64,000 bases of DNA from Lujinxingia vulgaris. Lineage in GTDB: Bacteria > Myxococcota_A > Bradymonadia > Bradymonadales > Bradymonadaceae. The position numbers and the translations under genes are program-made. A model generated the notes under the pieces. That model ran no database searches. It saw nothing but the letters and a program-made list of their open reading frames with translations, and was not told where the DNA came from. The stretch spans positions 148,387-212,386 of the forward strand of contig NZ_VOSM01000008.1 of the NCBI RefSeq assembly GCF_007997015.1, given 5' to 3'. Every line of letters begins with the position of its first letter. Position 1 is the first letter of the stretch. Positions 1 through 8,310 of this stretch are shown piece by piece.

Positions 1-1169
1 CGGTGCCGCTGCATATGGGGGTGGCGTTTCGGCCCTCGGCGATAGGGGAGTTGATGAAACGCGAGGTCGGGCGCCAGGTGCTGGGGGCGTTGCCGATCGA
101 GGACGGGGTCTTGAGCGTGGCGGGAAAAGAGATCCCGGTGCGCCTGGAGCATGAGTTTCTGGAGTTGGAGCTTCGGCCGGATCAGGCGTGTGAGCATTGT
201 TTGAGGATCGGGGGCAAGATCGCGGGGCGATTCGATGTGGATCTCCCGCTGCTGGGAGAGCGGGAGGACGAGCCTTATGCCGGGGAGTTCTCGGTGGTGG
301 CGCCTCTGGAGTTTGTGCGCGTGGGGGAGAGCCAGCTGGCGATTCGCCTGGATACCAATCAGATTCCGAGGCTTGGCGGTCTGTGGGTGGACTTGAAGTT
401 AGAGAGCCTGCCGGAGCGGGTGCAGAAACCCGTGAGAGAACAACTCAATGCGCTCTTCACGGAGCGGTTGAGCGGGAGTCTTGAGCCGCTGACGCTGGTG
501 ACCTTTCGCGGGTATGACCTGGGGCTGGACAACGTGGCGTTGATGCCGGCCGGGCTGAGTTATGATGTGGGGACGTCGACGTACTTTGCGGGGGTAGGGA
601 CGAACCTTGCGGATATTGAGGGGGAGGTGGCGCCGCTGCATGCGTTGGGACGTGATGCCGTGCTGGGGGTGACGACGCACCTGCATATTCTGACGCATCG
701 CACGCGCTTGAAGATGCATCAGGGGGAGCTTGCGATGCGCTACGGGTTGGGCGGCGAGGCCGATGAGGCCGGGCCCGTGCGGGTGTTGTTGCGCGGGATT
801 CGCGGTGTGGATGCGCCGCAGGGGGCTGAGCAGCCCGGGCATCTCGAGGTGGAGCTGGAGGTGTTCGTGTTTGGGGAGGGAGAAGGGGCGGTGCCGGCGG
901 AGCGCAACCTTCTGGTGGCGAGCCTGGCGTTGCCGAGTCGGGAGCACGCGGCGCATGTGATCGAGCTGCGCAGCGCGAGCGCGACGGCGCTGGACCTGGA
1001 GGCGTGGCGGGAGTCGGCGGTGGTCGGGGAGTTTGTAACACTGCTCGATACGATGACGACGCCGCGGCAGGTCTCTGCGAATGCGATCGGTGCGTCGTAC
1101 GGGTTGCACCAGGTTATGGTTCGCGCTCCCGGGTTGAGCGCGACGATGGGGAGGGTGGAGGACGAGTAA
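1..1169 (+). CDS. Hypothetical protein, 5' end cut by the window
   Basis: The frame is open from the window edge to a TAA at 1167-1169, so the visible 388 residues are probably the C-terminal part of a longer protein; the GTG at position 3 need not be the start. The sequence is a mix of short hydrophobic beta-type stretches and acidic loops, with one Cys-x-x-Cys (CEHC) near residue 64. I see no clear transmembrane segment or catalytic motif and do not recognise the family. Nothing is known of its operon because the upstream side is missing. Downstream it runs straight into a 42-bp tandem repeat, so its mRNA 3' end would carry repeats unless terminated immediately. Codon use agrees with its neighbours, so I believe it is a real gene. 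Confidence 0.7.
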   Translation, partial: VPLHMGVAFRPSAIGELMKREVGRQVLGALPIEDGVLSVAGKEIPVRLEHEFLELELRPDQACEHCLRIGGKIAGRFDVDLPLLGEREDEPYAGEFSVVAPLEFVRVGESQLAIRLDTNQIPRLGGLWVDLKLESLPERVQKPVREQLNALFTERLSGSLEPLTLVTFRGYDLGLDNVALMPAGLSYDVGTSTYFAGVGTNLADIEGEVAPLHALGRDAVLGVTTHLHILTHRTRLKMHQGELAMRYGLGGEADEAGPVRVLLRGIRGVDAPQGAEQPGHLEVELEVFVFGEGEGAVPAERNLLVASLALPSREHAAHVIELRSASATALDLEAWRESAVVGEFVTLLDTMTTPRQVSANAIGASYGLHQVMVRAPGLSATMGRVEDE

Positions 1170-1198
1170 TTCTGTTCGGCGGCGAGGCGAGCAGGTTG

Positions 1199-1912
1199 AC
1201 GCGTGGAGTAGGGGATCTTTTTGGCGAGAACGTCAGGTCCAAGTGTGGAGTAGGGGATCTCGGTAGCAAGAACGGCAGGTCAACGCGTGGAGTAGGGGAT
1301 CTCGGTAGCAAGAACGGCAGGTCGGCGCGTGGAGTAGCAGATCTCGGTAGCGAGAACGGCAGGTCAACGCGTGGAGTAGCGGATCTTGGTAGCAAGAACG
1401 TCAGGTCAACGTGTGGAGTAGCGGATCTCGGTAGCGAGAACGGCAGGTCAACGCGTGGAGTAGCGGATCTCGTTAGCGAGAACGCCAGGTCAACGCGTGG
1501 AGTAGCGGATCCTGGTAGCAAGAACGGCAGGTCAACGCGTGGAGTAGGGGATCTCGGTAGCGAGAAGTGCAGCTGGAGACGTCCAGTAGGGGATCTAGCT
1601 GGCGAGAATGGCAACTCGGGCATCCGAGTAGGGGATCTAGCTGGCGAGAATGGCAACTCGGGGTTCCGAGTAGGGGATCTAGCTGGCGAGAATGGCAACT
1701 CGGGGTTCCGAGTAGGGGATTTAGCTGGCGAGAATGGCAACTCGGGGTTCCGAGTAGGGGATCTAGCTGGCGAGAATGGCAACTCGGGGTTCCGAGTAGG
1801 GGATTTAGCTGGCGAGAATGGCAACTCGGGGTTCCGAGTAGGGGATCTAGCTGGCGAGAATGGCAACTCGGGGTTCCGAGTAGCGGATCTCGCTGGCGAG
1901 AAGTTAAGTTAG
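1199..1912. repeat. 42-bp tandem repeat (about 17 copies, two subfamilies)
   Basis: Consecutive units share the core GAGTAGSGGATCT and repeat every 42 bp. The first nine or so (about 1199-1566) carry a GGTAGCAAGAACGGCAGGTC-type half. The last eight (about 1567-1912) carry CTGGCGAGAATGGCAACTCG and are nearly identical to each other, pointing to recent local expansion. Because 42 is a multiple of 3, several frames on both strands stay open and spell 14-residue repeats. This looks like a property of the repeat rather than evidence of a protein. Confidence 0.93.
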
Positions 1913-1920
1913 GGAGGCCA

Positions 1921-1952
1921 ATGTGCAAATCTTGCTGGCGAGATTTGCATAT
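1921..1952. other. Inverted repeat between minisatellite and lactate permease
   Basis: TGCAAATCT (1924-1932) and AGATTTGCA (1941-1949) form a perfect 9-bp stem around an 8-nt loop (TGCTGGCG); with one G-T pair the stem extends to 12 bp. There is no T-run, so a classical terminator is unlikely. It lies just past the end of the permease gene on the other strand and could protect a 3' end or act as a binding site. The loop shares CTGGCGAGA-type sequence with the adjacent 42-bp units. Confidence 0.45.
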
Positions 1953-2003
1953 TGGAATGTGATGTTAAAGAGGGGGCGGATGTCGCTTTGTGGGGCGGAG
2001 CGT

Positions 2004-3566
2004 CTAGTTCAGGAGGAGCCAGACAAGCAGGCCGGTAAGGGATAGTGCGAGTGTGGCGGGGAGGAGGGTGCGTTTGATGACTTCCGATTCGTGTCCGTTG
2101 ATGCCGACGGAGGCGCAGCCGGCGATGATGCTGTGGGGGGCGATGGCGTTGCCGATGGCGGCGCCGGCTCCCTGGGCGCCGACGAGGCGTAAGGGATTGA
2201 GGCCGAGGTGTTCGGCGGTGGTGAGTTGGAAGTCGGTGAAGATGATGTTGGAGGCGGTGGCGGAGCCTGTGATGAAGGTGCCGAGCGCGCCGATGAGGGG
2301 AGCGAAGAGGGGCCAGGCGGAGCCGGTGTGGGCGGCGGCTTCGGCCAGAGCGTCGATCATGTGGGCGTGCACCATCAGCCGGGAGATGCTGAGCATGGCG
2401 ATGAGGGTGAGGATGACGGGCAGCAGCATGTGCAAGGCGGCTAAGGCGGCCTGACCTGTCTGGCGCCAGGAGGCGGATTGCATGCGGGCGCCGATGAGGA
2501 AGGCGAGTATCAGGATGGTGCCGGGGTGAAAGAGGGGTTCGAGGTGGCCGTGGAAGAGGTCGAAGAGCTGCCAGCTGATGTCGACGGAGCGCAGCAGTGC
2601 GCTGAGGGTGTCGAGCTGGCGGGTGAGGAGGACCAGGACGATGACGACGAGGTAGGGGGAGGCGGCTTTCCAGAGGGGCATGGGGGCAGGTGAGGCGTCG
2701 TCGGGTTGGGGGGGAGGTTGAGGGGTGTCGGTGGTGTTTCGACCGCGGAGTTTGATGGCGAGTATGAGGAGGGTGGTGCCGACGAGGGCGGCGCCCATGG
2801 TGGGAAGTTCCGGGCCGACCTGGCGCGCGATGAATGCCATGGGGAGGAGGAAACCGGCTGCGGCGAGCAGGTACCAGCCGGCGATGGAGGCCCGGGGTGC
2901 GTCGGGTGCGGGGGTGGTCGGGGCGTTTTGGTGGGCCTGGCGGACCATCAGGCCGAGCAGCACTGCGCCGCTGAGGATGCTCAGCTCGGAGGTAGCCCGG
3001 GCGATGTCCAGGGGGCTGAAGGGGGTGGTGGCGAGCTGCACCATGACGGGGGTTCCGAGGGCGCCGAAGGAGACGCCGACGGCATAGCCGATCAGGGTGA
3101 TGGCGACGGCGTGGACGGCGGAGAAGCCGAAGGCCACCAAAAAAGGTGCGGCCAGGGCAGCGGGGGTGCCGAAGCCGGCGGCGCCTTCGAGGAAGAGGGC
3201 GAAGAACCAGGCGATGAGGATGGCGATCAGCCTGGGGTCGTCGGTGAGGTGAGCGAGGTGTTGGCGCAGGGTGTCGATGGCGCCGGAGCTGAGTTGGAGG
3301 CGGTGGATGCAGAGGGCGCCGAAGATGATCCAGAGGATGGAGGCGGCGGTGAAGGAGGCTTCGGCCAGTGCGCCGAGAAGTCCGGTTATCCGAGGAGCGT
3401 CGGAGTTTGCGAGGGAGGGGAAGCCGAAGTGGAGGAGGGTGAGCGCGAGGGTGAGGAGCAGCCCGAGGACGCCGGCGGTGGCGGCGGAGCGTTTGAAGAG
3501 GACCATCGCCACCAGGATGAGGACGATGGGAGAGGCTGCCAGGAGTGCTTCGAGCCACCAGGTCAT
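2004..3566 (-). CDS. lldP: L-lactate permease family transporter
   Basis: A protein of about 520 residues made almost entirely of hydrophobic segments, beginning MTWWLEALLAASPIV. It matches the lactate permease (LctP/LldP) family in length, in the early FKRSAATAG region and in the glycine-rich EGAAGFGTPAALAAPFL stretch typical of the family. It is expected to be an inner-membrane proton-coupled lactate/glycolate importer. I chose the ATG at 3566; an in-frame TTG at 3638 would add 24 residues that do not look like the family N-terminus. It lies downstream of the Na/Pi cotransporter on the same strand with a gap of about 100 bp. No lactate dehydrogenase or regulator gene is adjacent. Substrate specificity is inferred from the family only. 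Confidence 0.9.
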   Translation of the reverse strand: MTWWLEALLAASPIVLILVAMVLFKRSAATAGVLGLLLTLALTLLHFGFPSLANSDAPRITGLLGALAEASFTAASILWIIFGALCIHRLQLSSGAIDTLRQHLAHLTDDPRLIAILIAWFFALFLEGAAGFGTPAALAAPFLVAFGFSAVHAVAITLIGYAVGVSFGALGTPVMVQLATTPFSPLDIARATSELSILSGAVLLGLMVRQAHQNAPTTPAPDAPRASIAGWYLLAAAGFLLPMAFIARQVGPELPTMGAALVGTTLLILAIKLRGRNTTDTPQPPPQPDDASPAPMPLWKAASPYLVVIVLVLLTRQLDTLSALLRSVDISWQLFDLFHGHLEPLFHPGTILILAFLIGARMQSASWRQTGQAALAALHMLLPVILTLIAMLSISRLMVHAHMIDALAEAAAHTGSAWPLFAPLIGALGTFITGSATASNIIFTDFQLTTAEHLGLNPLRLVGAQGAGAAIGNAIAPHSIIAGCASVGINGHESEVIKRTLLPATLALSLTGLLVWLLLN

Positions 3567-3662
3567 GGGGAGGGGGCCGGGGCGCAGAGTGGAGTTGAGG
3601 GAGGAGGGTGATAGTAGCGCGATTGGAGGGAGGCTCAACCCCGATGAGAGTGTCTGTGGAGG

Positions 3663-5273
3663 TTAGTTCATGGCGTCGAGGACGTCGGCGTTGCTATCGC
3701 CGGGGAGGGTTAGGTGATGGCGAGCGCGCCAGGTGTGGTAGGCGATACGTGTGAGAGCGTTGAGGGAGCGCTGTTCCGCGAAGAGGTCGACGGAGGCGTG
3801 AGCGGCGTTCTTGCGGATGAGGGTAGGGCGCAGGCGTTCGCGTTCGGCGCCCAGGAGCGCGGAGAGTTCGGCGAGTTGGGCGACGGAGGTTGTGTCGTGG
3901 GGATCGGGGGAGTCGAGGGCGCAGTGCAGAAGGTTAATGAGGAGCTTTCGCGCGTTGGAGAAGTTGGGGTTGATGCGTGCGTGTTGCAGGTTGCCGTGTT
4001 CGGTGGTCCAGCGCAGGTAGCGCTCCAGGTGGTCGAGGGCGTGGAGAAGGGAGAGGTGGCGGGCGAAGAGGCGTTCGTCGGAGGCGGAGGTTTGCACGCC
4101 GTTTAAGAAGGCGCGGGTCTGAGCGATGCCTTCGCGGAGTTCGCTGGCCAGGGGCTCGAAGTCGGGATGGGCGTTGCGGTCGCTGTGCTCGTCGAGGCTG
4201 GCGAGTGTGGCGCGGTGGAGGGCGGAGAGCATCTCGGAGATTGTGGTCGCGGCGGCGTCGAGGGCGATGGGGGGGAGGCTGTGGGTGGAGGTGTCGAGGT
4301 GGGAGGTGAAGCGGCGGACGGGGCCGGGGATGAGGCGTTCGATGAGTGCGGAGAAGGGGTGAATGAAGGGGAGAAGGAGGAGGACGCCGATGAGGTTAAA
4401 GGCGGTGTGAAAGGCGGCGATGTGGGTGGCATCGTCGTGTACGTGGAGGGCGGTGAGGAGGGCGTTTAGCGATGGTATCAGGAGGGGAAGGGCGGCCAGG
4501 GCGATGCAACCGGTCAGGACGTTGAAGAGGATGTGAGCGAGGGCGGTTCGTCGGGCGGGGATGGTCGCGCCGATGCTGCCGATGGCGGCGGTGATGGTGG
4601 TGCCCACGTTCTGGCCAATGACCAGCGATGCGGCCTGGGTGACGTCGATGGCGCCGGTGGCGAGGGCGGTCAGGGTGGCGGCGACGGCGGCGCTGGAGGA
4701 TTGCATGATGACGGTCATGACGATGCCGACGCCGACCAGGAGGAGGCGGCCGCCGAAACCGTCGATGGCGAAGTCGGCCGGGGAGACGCGGGTGCTCACC
4801 TCGAGCATGCCGGTCTGGAGGACGTCGATGCCGACAAAGATAAGGCCGAAGCCTGCGAGCGCGGTGCCGAGTTTGGCGCCCCTGGCGCGCGCGAGCAGGT
4901 GAATGAAGGCACCGATGCCGACCAGGGGGAGGGCGAAGGCGCCGATATCAATTTTGAGTCCGATGAGCGCGACGAGCCAGGAGGTCATGGTGGTGCCGAG
5001 GTTGGCACCCAGGATGACGCCCAGCGACTGTGTGAAGGAGAGTAAGCCAGCGCTGACGAAGCCGATGGTCATCAGGGTTGTGGCGCTGGAGGACTGGACG
5101 AGTGCGGTGACCACGGTGCCGGTGGCGACGCTGGAGAGGCGGTTGCCGGTGAGGCGTTGCAACCAGGCGCGCAGGGCGTTTCCGCCCAGGGAGCGCAGGC
5201 CGTCGCTTAAGAGGGCCATGCCGAGGAGGAAGAGTCCGACGCCTCCGAGGATGTTTGTTATGAGGGTGTGCAC
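3663..5273 (-). CDS. Na/Pi cotransporter family protein with PhoU-like tail
   Basis: 536 residues. The N-terminal 310 or so are a polytopic membrane domain with the two inverted QSSSA motifs (VQSSSATT near residue 60 and MQSSSAAV near residue 190) that mark the sodium-dependent phosphate cotransporter family (NptA/YjbB type). The remaining 200 or so residues are helical and PhoU-like (HSLPPIALDAAATTISEML onward). It should mediate Na-coupled phosphate movement, import or export, across the inner membrane. The start is a GTG at 5273 with only a weak ribosome site. It is the first gene of a leftward pair with the lactate permease, but the functions are not obviously linked. No Pho regulator gene is nearby. 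Confidence 0.88.
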   Translation of the reverse strand: MHTLITNILGGVGLFLLGMALLSDGLRSLGGNALRAWLQRLTGNRLSSVATGTVVTALVQSSSATTLMTIGFVSAGLLSFTQSLGVILGANLGTTMTSWLVALIGLKIDIGAFALPLVGIGAFIHLLARARGAKLGTALAGFGLIFVGIDVLQTGMLEVSTRVSPADFAIDGFGGRLLLVGVGIVMTVIMQSSSAAVAATLTALATGAIDVTQAASLVIGQNVGTTITAAIGSIGATIPARRTALAHILFNVLTGCIALAALPLLIPSLNALLTALHVHDDATHIAAFHTAFNLIGVLLLLPFIHPFSALIERLIPGPVRRFTSHLDTSTHSLPPIALDAAATTISEMLSALHRATLASLDEHSDRNAHPDFEPLASELREGIAQTRAFLNGVQTSASDERLFARHLSLLHALDHLERYLRWTTEHGNLQHARINPNFSNARKLLINLLHCALDSPDPHDTTSVAQLAELSALLGAERERLRPTLIRKNAAHASVDLFAEQRSLNALTRIAYHTWRARHHLTLPGDSNADVLDAMN

Positions 5274-5615
5274 GGTGGTCGAGTCCGTCGGGAGCGTGGG
5301 GCGTGGGAGTTGCGTGCAGGCGGGGGGGCCTGATGGAGCTCGGAGTTGGAGCTTGGACAGGGTATGAGGATGCGTGGAGAGGGGCGTTTCGACAAGGCGT
5401 GTGGGCCTCCCGGTGATGTTTGGACCCGGAGTAGCCGCTTATTGGATGTCGGAGGGGGACTCCCGGGTGAACCTGGCCGCGTGGGCTTGCGGGTTTGCTT
5501 CCTTCTTGCTAACCCACCGCAACCCTTAACTGCTCGTCGATGAAGTGGCTGCGCGCGGGTGCGCGGCACGTATGCCATGAGCGCAACCGATCCATCTGGA
5601 AAGGAGATGTTTGAT
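5274..5615. other. Divergent intergenic region, no gene seen
   Basis: 342 bp between the leftward Na/Pi cotransporter gene and the rightward lipoprotein gene. Both promoters should lie here. I see no convincing coding frame, RNA gene or repeat. A good ribosome site (AAAGGAG) stands just before the ATG at 5616. Confidence 0.6.
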
Positions 5616-6399
5616 ATGACGTTTCACACCCAAAAGAGCACGATCCTGGCCCTCTTGCTGATCACGTCCATGGCGTTTTTTGCCGTGGCCTGTGGCGGAA
5701 GGCGCCGACACCAACGATGATGCCGATGTGATTGCAGAGGCGAGCTTCTCGCTGGAGTTGGATGAGGCCAGCAGCACGCTCAGCGTGGATGAAGGTCAGG
5801 CTGTGGAAGTGGCGTTTACGGTGGAGAACACCGGTAACGCGGACGGCACGGCGACGGTGACGCTGACGCTTGGGGAGTTCACCGACACGGCGGAGATCGC
5901 GGTGGCGGCGGGGAGCGCTGAAGGTGGCAGCTTTACCTGGATGACTGCCGAAGGCGATGCCGGCACTTACAGCGCGGAGGTCGTCCTGGGTGAGACGACG
6001 GTCACTGCCGATGTGGTGGTTGCGGGAGCGCCGATCATCGACGAGGAAGGTGCGTTCTTTGAGCTGAGCATTGTTACCGAGGCGAGCACGCTGACGGTGG
6101 TTGAGGGCGAGTCGCTGGAGGTTGTGGTTCTGGGAACGAATACGGGGACGACCGAGGGCATTATCGAGCTCACCGGGCAGATCACGATGGAAGGTGGGGG
6201 TATTGTTGGCCTTCAGCTCCAAACCGAGGGTGGGGATGCCGAGACGCCTGTGGCGCCGGGGCAGGGGGTTCGGATTGAGGCGACTCTGCCCACGGGCCCG
6301 GGAGAGCAGGAGCTGTCGGCGGGGACGCATAGTCTGGAGATTTCGTCGCAACACGATTCGGTGACGACCGAGGTCGTGGTCACCGCCCCGGCGGAGTAA
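5616..6399 (+). pseudogene. Lipoprotein gene with an apparent single-base frameshift after the lipobox
   Basis: From the ATG at 5616, preceded by AAAGGAG, the frame encodes a lipoprotein signal peptide (ILALLLITSMAFFAVACGG, lipobox AVAC). It then hits a stop at about 5720. The +1 frame opens at the same place and runs to the TAA at 6397-6399, encoding an acidic secreted-type protein of about 235 residues. That protein has two beta-sandwich-like segments (VEVAFTVENTGNADGTATVTL and LEVVVLGTNTGTTEGIIEL), typical of CARDB or adhesion-type domains. Removing one base from GGCGGAAGG (about 5694-5702) would join the two frames as ACGGGADTNDD. So either the gene is inactivated, or it is phase-variable, or there is a sequencing error; the sequence cannot tell which. 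A strong terminator follows. Confidence 0.7.
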
Positions 6400-6430
6400 A
6401 GCCTGGACGGCAGGTATCGAAGGAGAAGTC

Positions 6431-6467
6431 AGCAGCCCCGCTTGAATCAAGCGGGGCTGCTGTCGTT
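6431..6467. terminator. Rho-independent terminator, probably bidirectional
   Basis: AGCAGCCCCGCTTG (6431-6444) pairs perfectly with CAAGCGGGGCTGCT (6448-6461) around a 3-nt loop and is followed by GTCGTTTTG. It sits between the frameshifted lipoprotein gene and the convergent gene ending at 6483. Confidence 0.88.
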
Positions 6468-6482
6468 TTGCCTCAGGGCGAT

Positions 6483-8240
6483 TTAGCGGATGTCATCTTC
6501 GGCGTACATGATGATGACGCGGTAGAGGTGCCAGGGATCGTCGGGGTGGCGGTAGGGGGCGGCGATGACGGCGGCGCGCAGGAGGCGAGCGTTGACGAGC
6601 TCATCGGGGACGTGGAAGTCGTCGAGGTCGCGGGCGGTCAGGGTCCAGTAGCGCACGCCGGTCTGGAGGTTGTTGACCATGGCGTTGACGACGCGGTCGG
6701 TGGCGCGGGCGGGGGTGACCTGACCCCGGGCGATGGCACCGGAGAGGATGACGGCGGCGCGCTGGTAGTTGCCGGAGTCGTAGACGGGGCGGTTGCCGGC
6801 GGCGTCGCGGGCGGTGTTGATGGTGTTGAGGGCGCGGGCGACGAGCTCATCTTCGGAGAGGTCGGGGACGCGGTTGTAGCCGCCGATGAGAAGGCTTGTG
6901 GAGCCCTCGTTTTGAACGGCGGCCAGGGCGATGTGGCTGAGGTTGGGGTCGAAGAGCATATCGCGGGCGGTGGGGCTGGTGAGGATGAGGGCCATGACCT
7001 TAGCAGGGTTCTCGGCGCGGTAGTGACGGATGGTGAAGTCACCGTAGAGGATGGGCTCGCCGATATCCCAGCCGGCGGTGACGGCGCCCTGGTAGAGTTC
7101 GGATGCGGCGGCGTCCTTGTCTTGAATGGCCTGGAGCAGGTGAGGAAAGACTTTGCTGATGGTGCGGGACTGGGCGTCGGAGCGTTCGACGGGTTGCATG
7201 CCAGAGAGGGTGCGGATGCGGTTGAGCTGGGAGGAGATGCGGGAGAAGGCGTCGGAGGCGTCGCGTACGTCGGGGACGGCAACTGTGGCGCTGACGTAAC
7301 GAGGGTCGTCGAGGTCGGTGACAAAGAGGGCCATGGTGCCGATGTCAGACCAGGGCTGGTCGCTCAGGGAGAGGGAGAACTCGACGTAGGCGCGACCGCG
7401 CGGCTCGGTCTCGGAGTCGCCGCCGCAGTGGAAGCGGAACTCGGGGTAGCGTACGGACTGGTCGCGTTCGCATCGGCGGGCGTCGAGGTTGCCGACGGTG
7501 ATGTAGGCGCGGACGTAGTCATAGCGCTCGTCGAGGACGCGACCCTCCAGGGTGCCCTGCTCGTCGAAGGTGATGGGGCGCGGTGTGACGGTCATGGTGC
7601 GTCGGCCGGCGCTCATGGCGATGACGACGTTTTGGCCGATGCGTTCGACGTGCATGCCGAAGTCGACGAGGCCGGTGTATCGGTTGCGGCTTTCGTTGAT
7701 GAAGGTGTTGATTTTGTCCGCAGCCAGGGCTTCGACCTGGTCGAGGGGCGTGTTGGCGTTGAGGTACGAAAGCCGCACGAAGTGGTCGGGACCGATCCAG
7801 CCGCAGCGCGCGCCGATGTAGGTGTCGAGCTCATTGTCGGGCCAGCGTTGTTGCGCGACGTAGTAGTGGGCGTTCTGGCGCGCGACGCAGTGGCTGGCCT
7901 CGGAGCGGGCGGTGTTGTCGAGGCTGTCGACCTTCTGGGCGAAGGCCTGCTCCCAGACTTCGAGGTTCTGGCGAGGCTGGTGGCCGAGGGTGTCGGGCAG
8001 CGGGGCGACCAGGTTCCAGCGTTCGGCGGGCTGGGGGCCGACGAGCTCTTCGAGGGAGATGGAGGGGGCGGGCGATGCCACGATCTCCTGGATCTTCTCT
8101 CGGGAGGGAAGGTCCAATGAGGGGGCCTCGCCCATGCGGCTGTTGGGCTCAGGGGTGGCGCAGGCAGCTGCCAGGAGGAGGAGGAGGGCGAGGAGGAGCG
8201 CCTGGTGGCGTGGCGAGGGGGGAGCGGTGAGGTACTTCAT
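6483..8240 (-). CDS. Lipoprotein with C-terminal CAP/YkwD-like region (paralogue 2)
   Basis: 585 residues with a lipoprotein signal peptide (LLLALLLLLAAACATP, lipobox AAAC). It is about the same length as, and alignable along its whole length with, the gene at 8311-10065. The N-terminal half has a conserved ARCGWIG segment near residue 142. Around residues 310-440 the pattern INRIRTLSGMQPV ... TSPTARDMLFDPNLSHIALA resembles the order of CAP/SCP (YkwD) domains, in which N-x-x-R and SP-x-x-R-x-x-x-L-x-P are followed by a final strand. The CAP histidines appear to be replaced, so enzymatic or metal function is doubtful. The C-terminal region ends HPDDPWHLYRVIIMYAEDDIR in both paralogues. Probably a periplasm-facing outer-membrane lipoprotein. 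The CAP assignment is inference. Confidence 0.8.
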   Translation of the reverse strand: MKYLTAPPSPRHQALLLALLLLLAAACATPEPNSRMGEAPSLDLPSREKIQEIVASPAPSISLEELVGPQPAERWNLVAPLPDTLGHQPRQNLEVWEQAFAQKVDSLDNTARSEASHCVARQNAHYYVAQQRWPDNELDTYIGARCGWIGPDHFVRLSYLNANTPLDQVEALAADKINTFINESRNRYTGLVDFGMHVERIGQNVVIAMSAGRRTMTVTPRPITFDEQGTLEGRVLDERYDYVRAYITVGNLDARRCERDQSVRYPEFRFHCGGDSETEPRGRAYVEFSLSLSDQPWSDIGTMALFVTDLDDPRYVSATVAVPDVRDASDAFSRISSQLNRIRTLSGMQPVERSDAQSRTISKVFPHLLQAIQDKDAAASELYQGAVTAGWDIGEPILYGDFTIRHYRAENPAKVMALILTSPTARDMLFDPNLSHIALAAVQNEGSTSLLIGGYNRVPDLSEDELVARALNTINTARDAAGNRPVYDSGNYQRAAVILSGAIARGQVTPARATDRVVNAMVNNLQTGVRYWTLTARDLDDFHVPDELVNARLLRAAVIAAPYRHPDDPWHLYRVIIMYAEDDIR

Positions 8241-8270
8241 AGCGAACGTCCAGTACTACAGCGCGTGAGA

Positions 8271-8304
8271 GCGACGCGCTCGTCGGGCCTGACGAGCGCG
8301 TCGC
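8271..8304. other. Perfect 14-bp hairpin between the paired lipoprotein genes
   Basis: GCGACGCGCTCGTC (8271-8284) and GACGAGCGCGTCGC (8291-8304) are perfect complements around a 6-nt loop. The hairpin lies in the 70-bp gap between two same-strand paralogues and has no T-run on the minus strand. It may set the relative expression of the two genes by processing, partial termination or 3'-end protection. Confidence 0.7.
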
Positions 8305-8310
8305 GGGGGA

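Noticed and set aside
1004..1962. Overlapping open frames over the 42-bp minisatellite that spell 14-residue repeats on both strands
   Set aside because: All arise because the period is a multiple of three; no frame has a credible start, ribosome site or preferred codon pattern.
2706..3611. Long Gly/Glu-rich plus-strand frame opposite the lactate permease gene
   Set aside because: An antisense shadow of a GC-rich gene, like the long acidic frames opposite the lipoprotein genes at 6468-8120 and 8968-10053.
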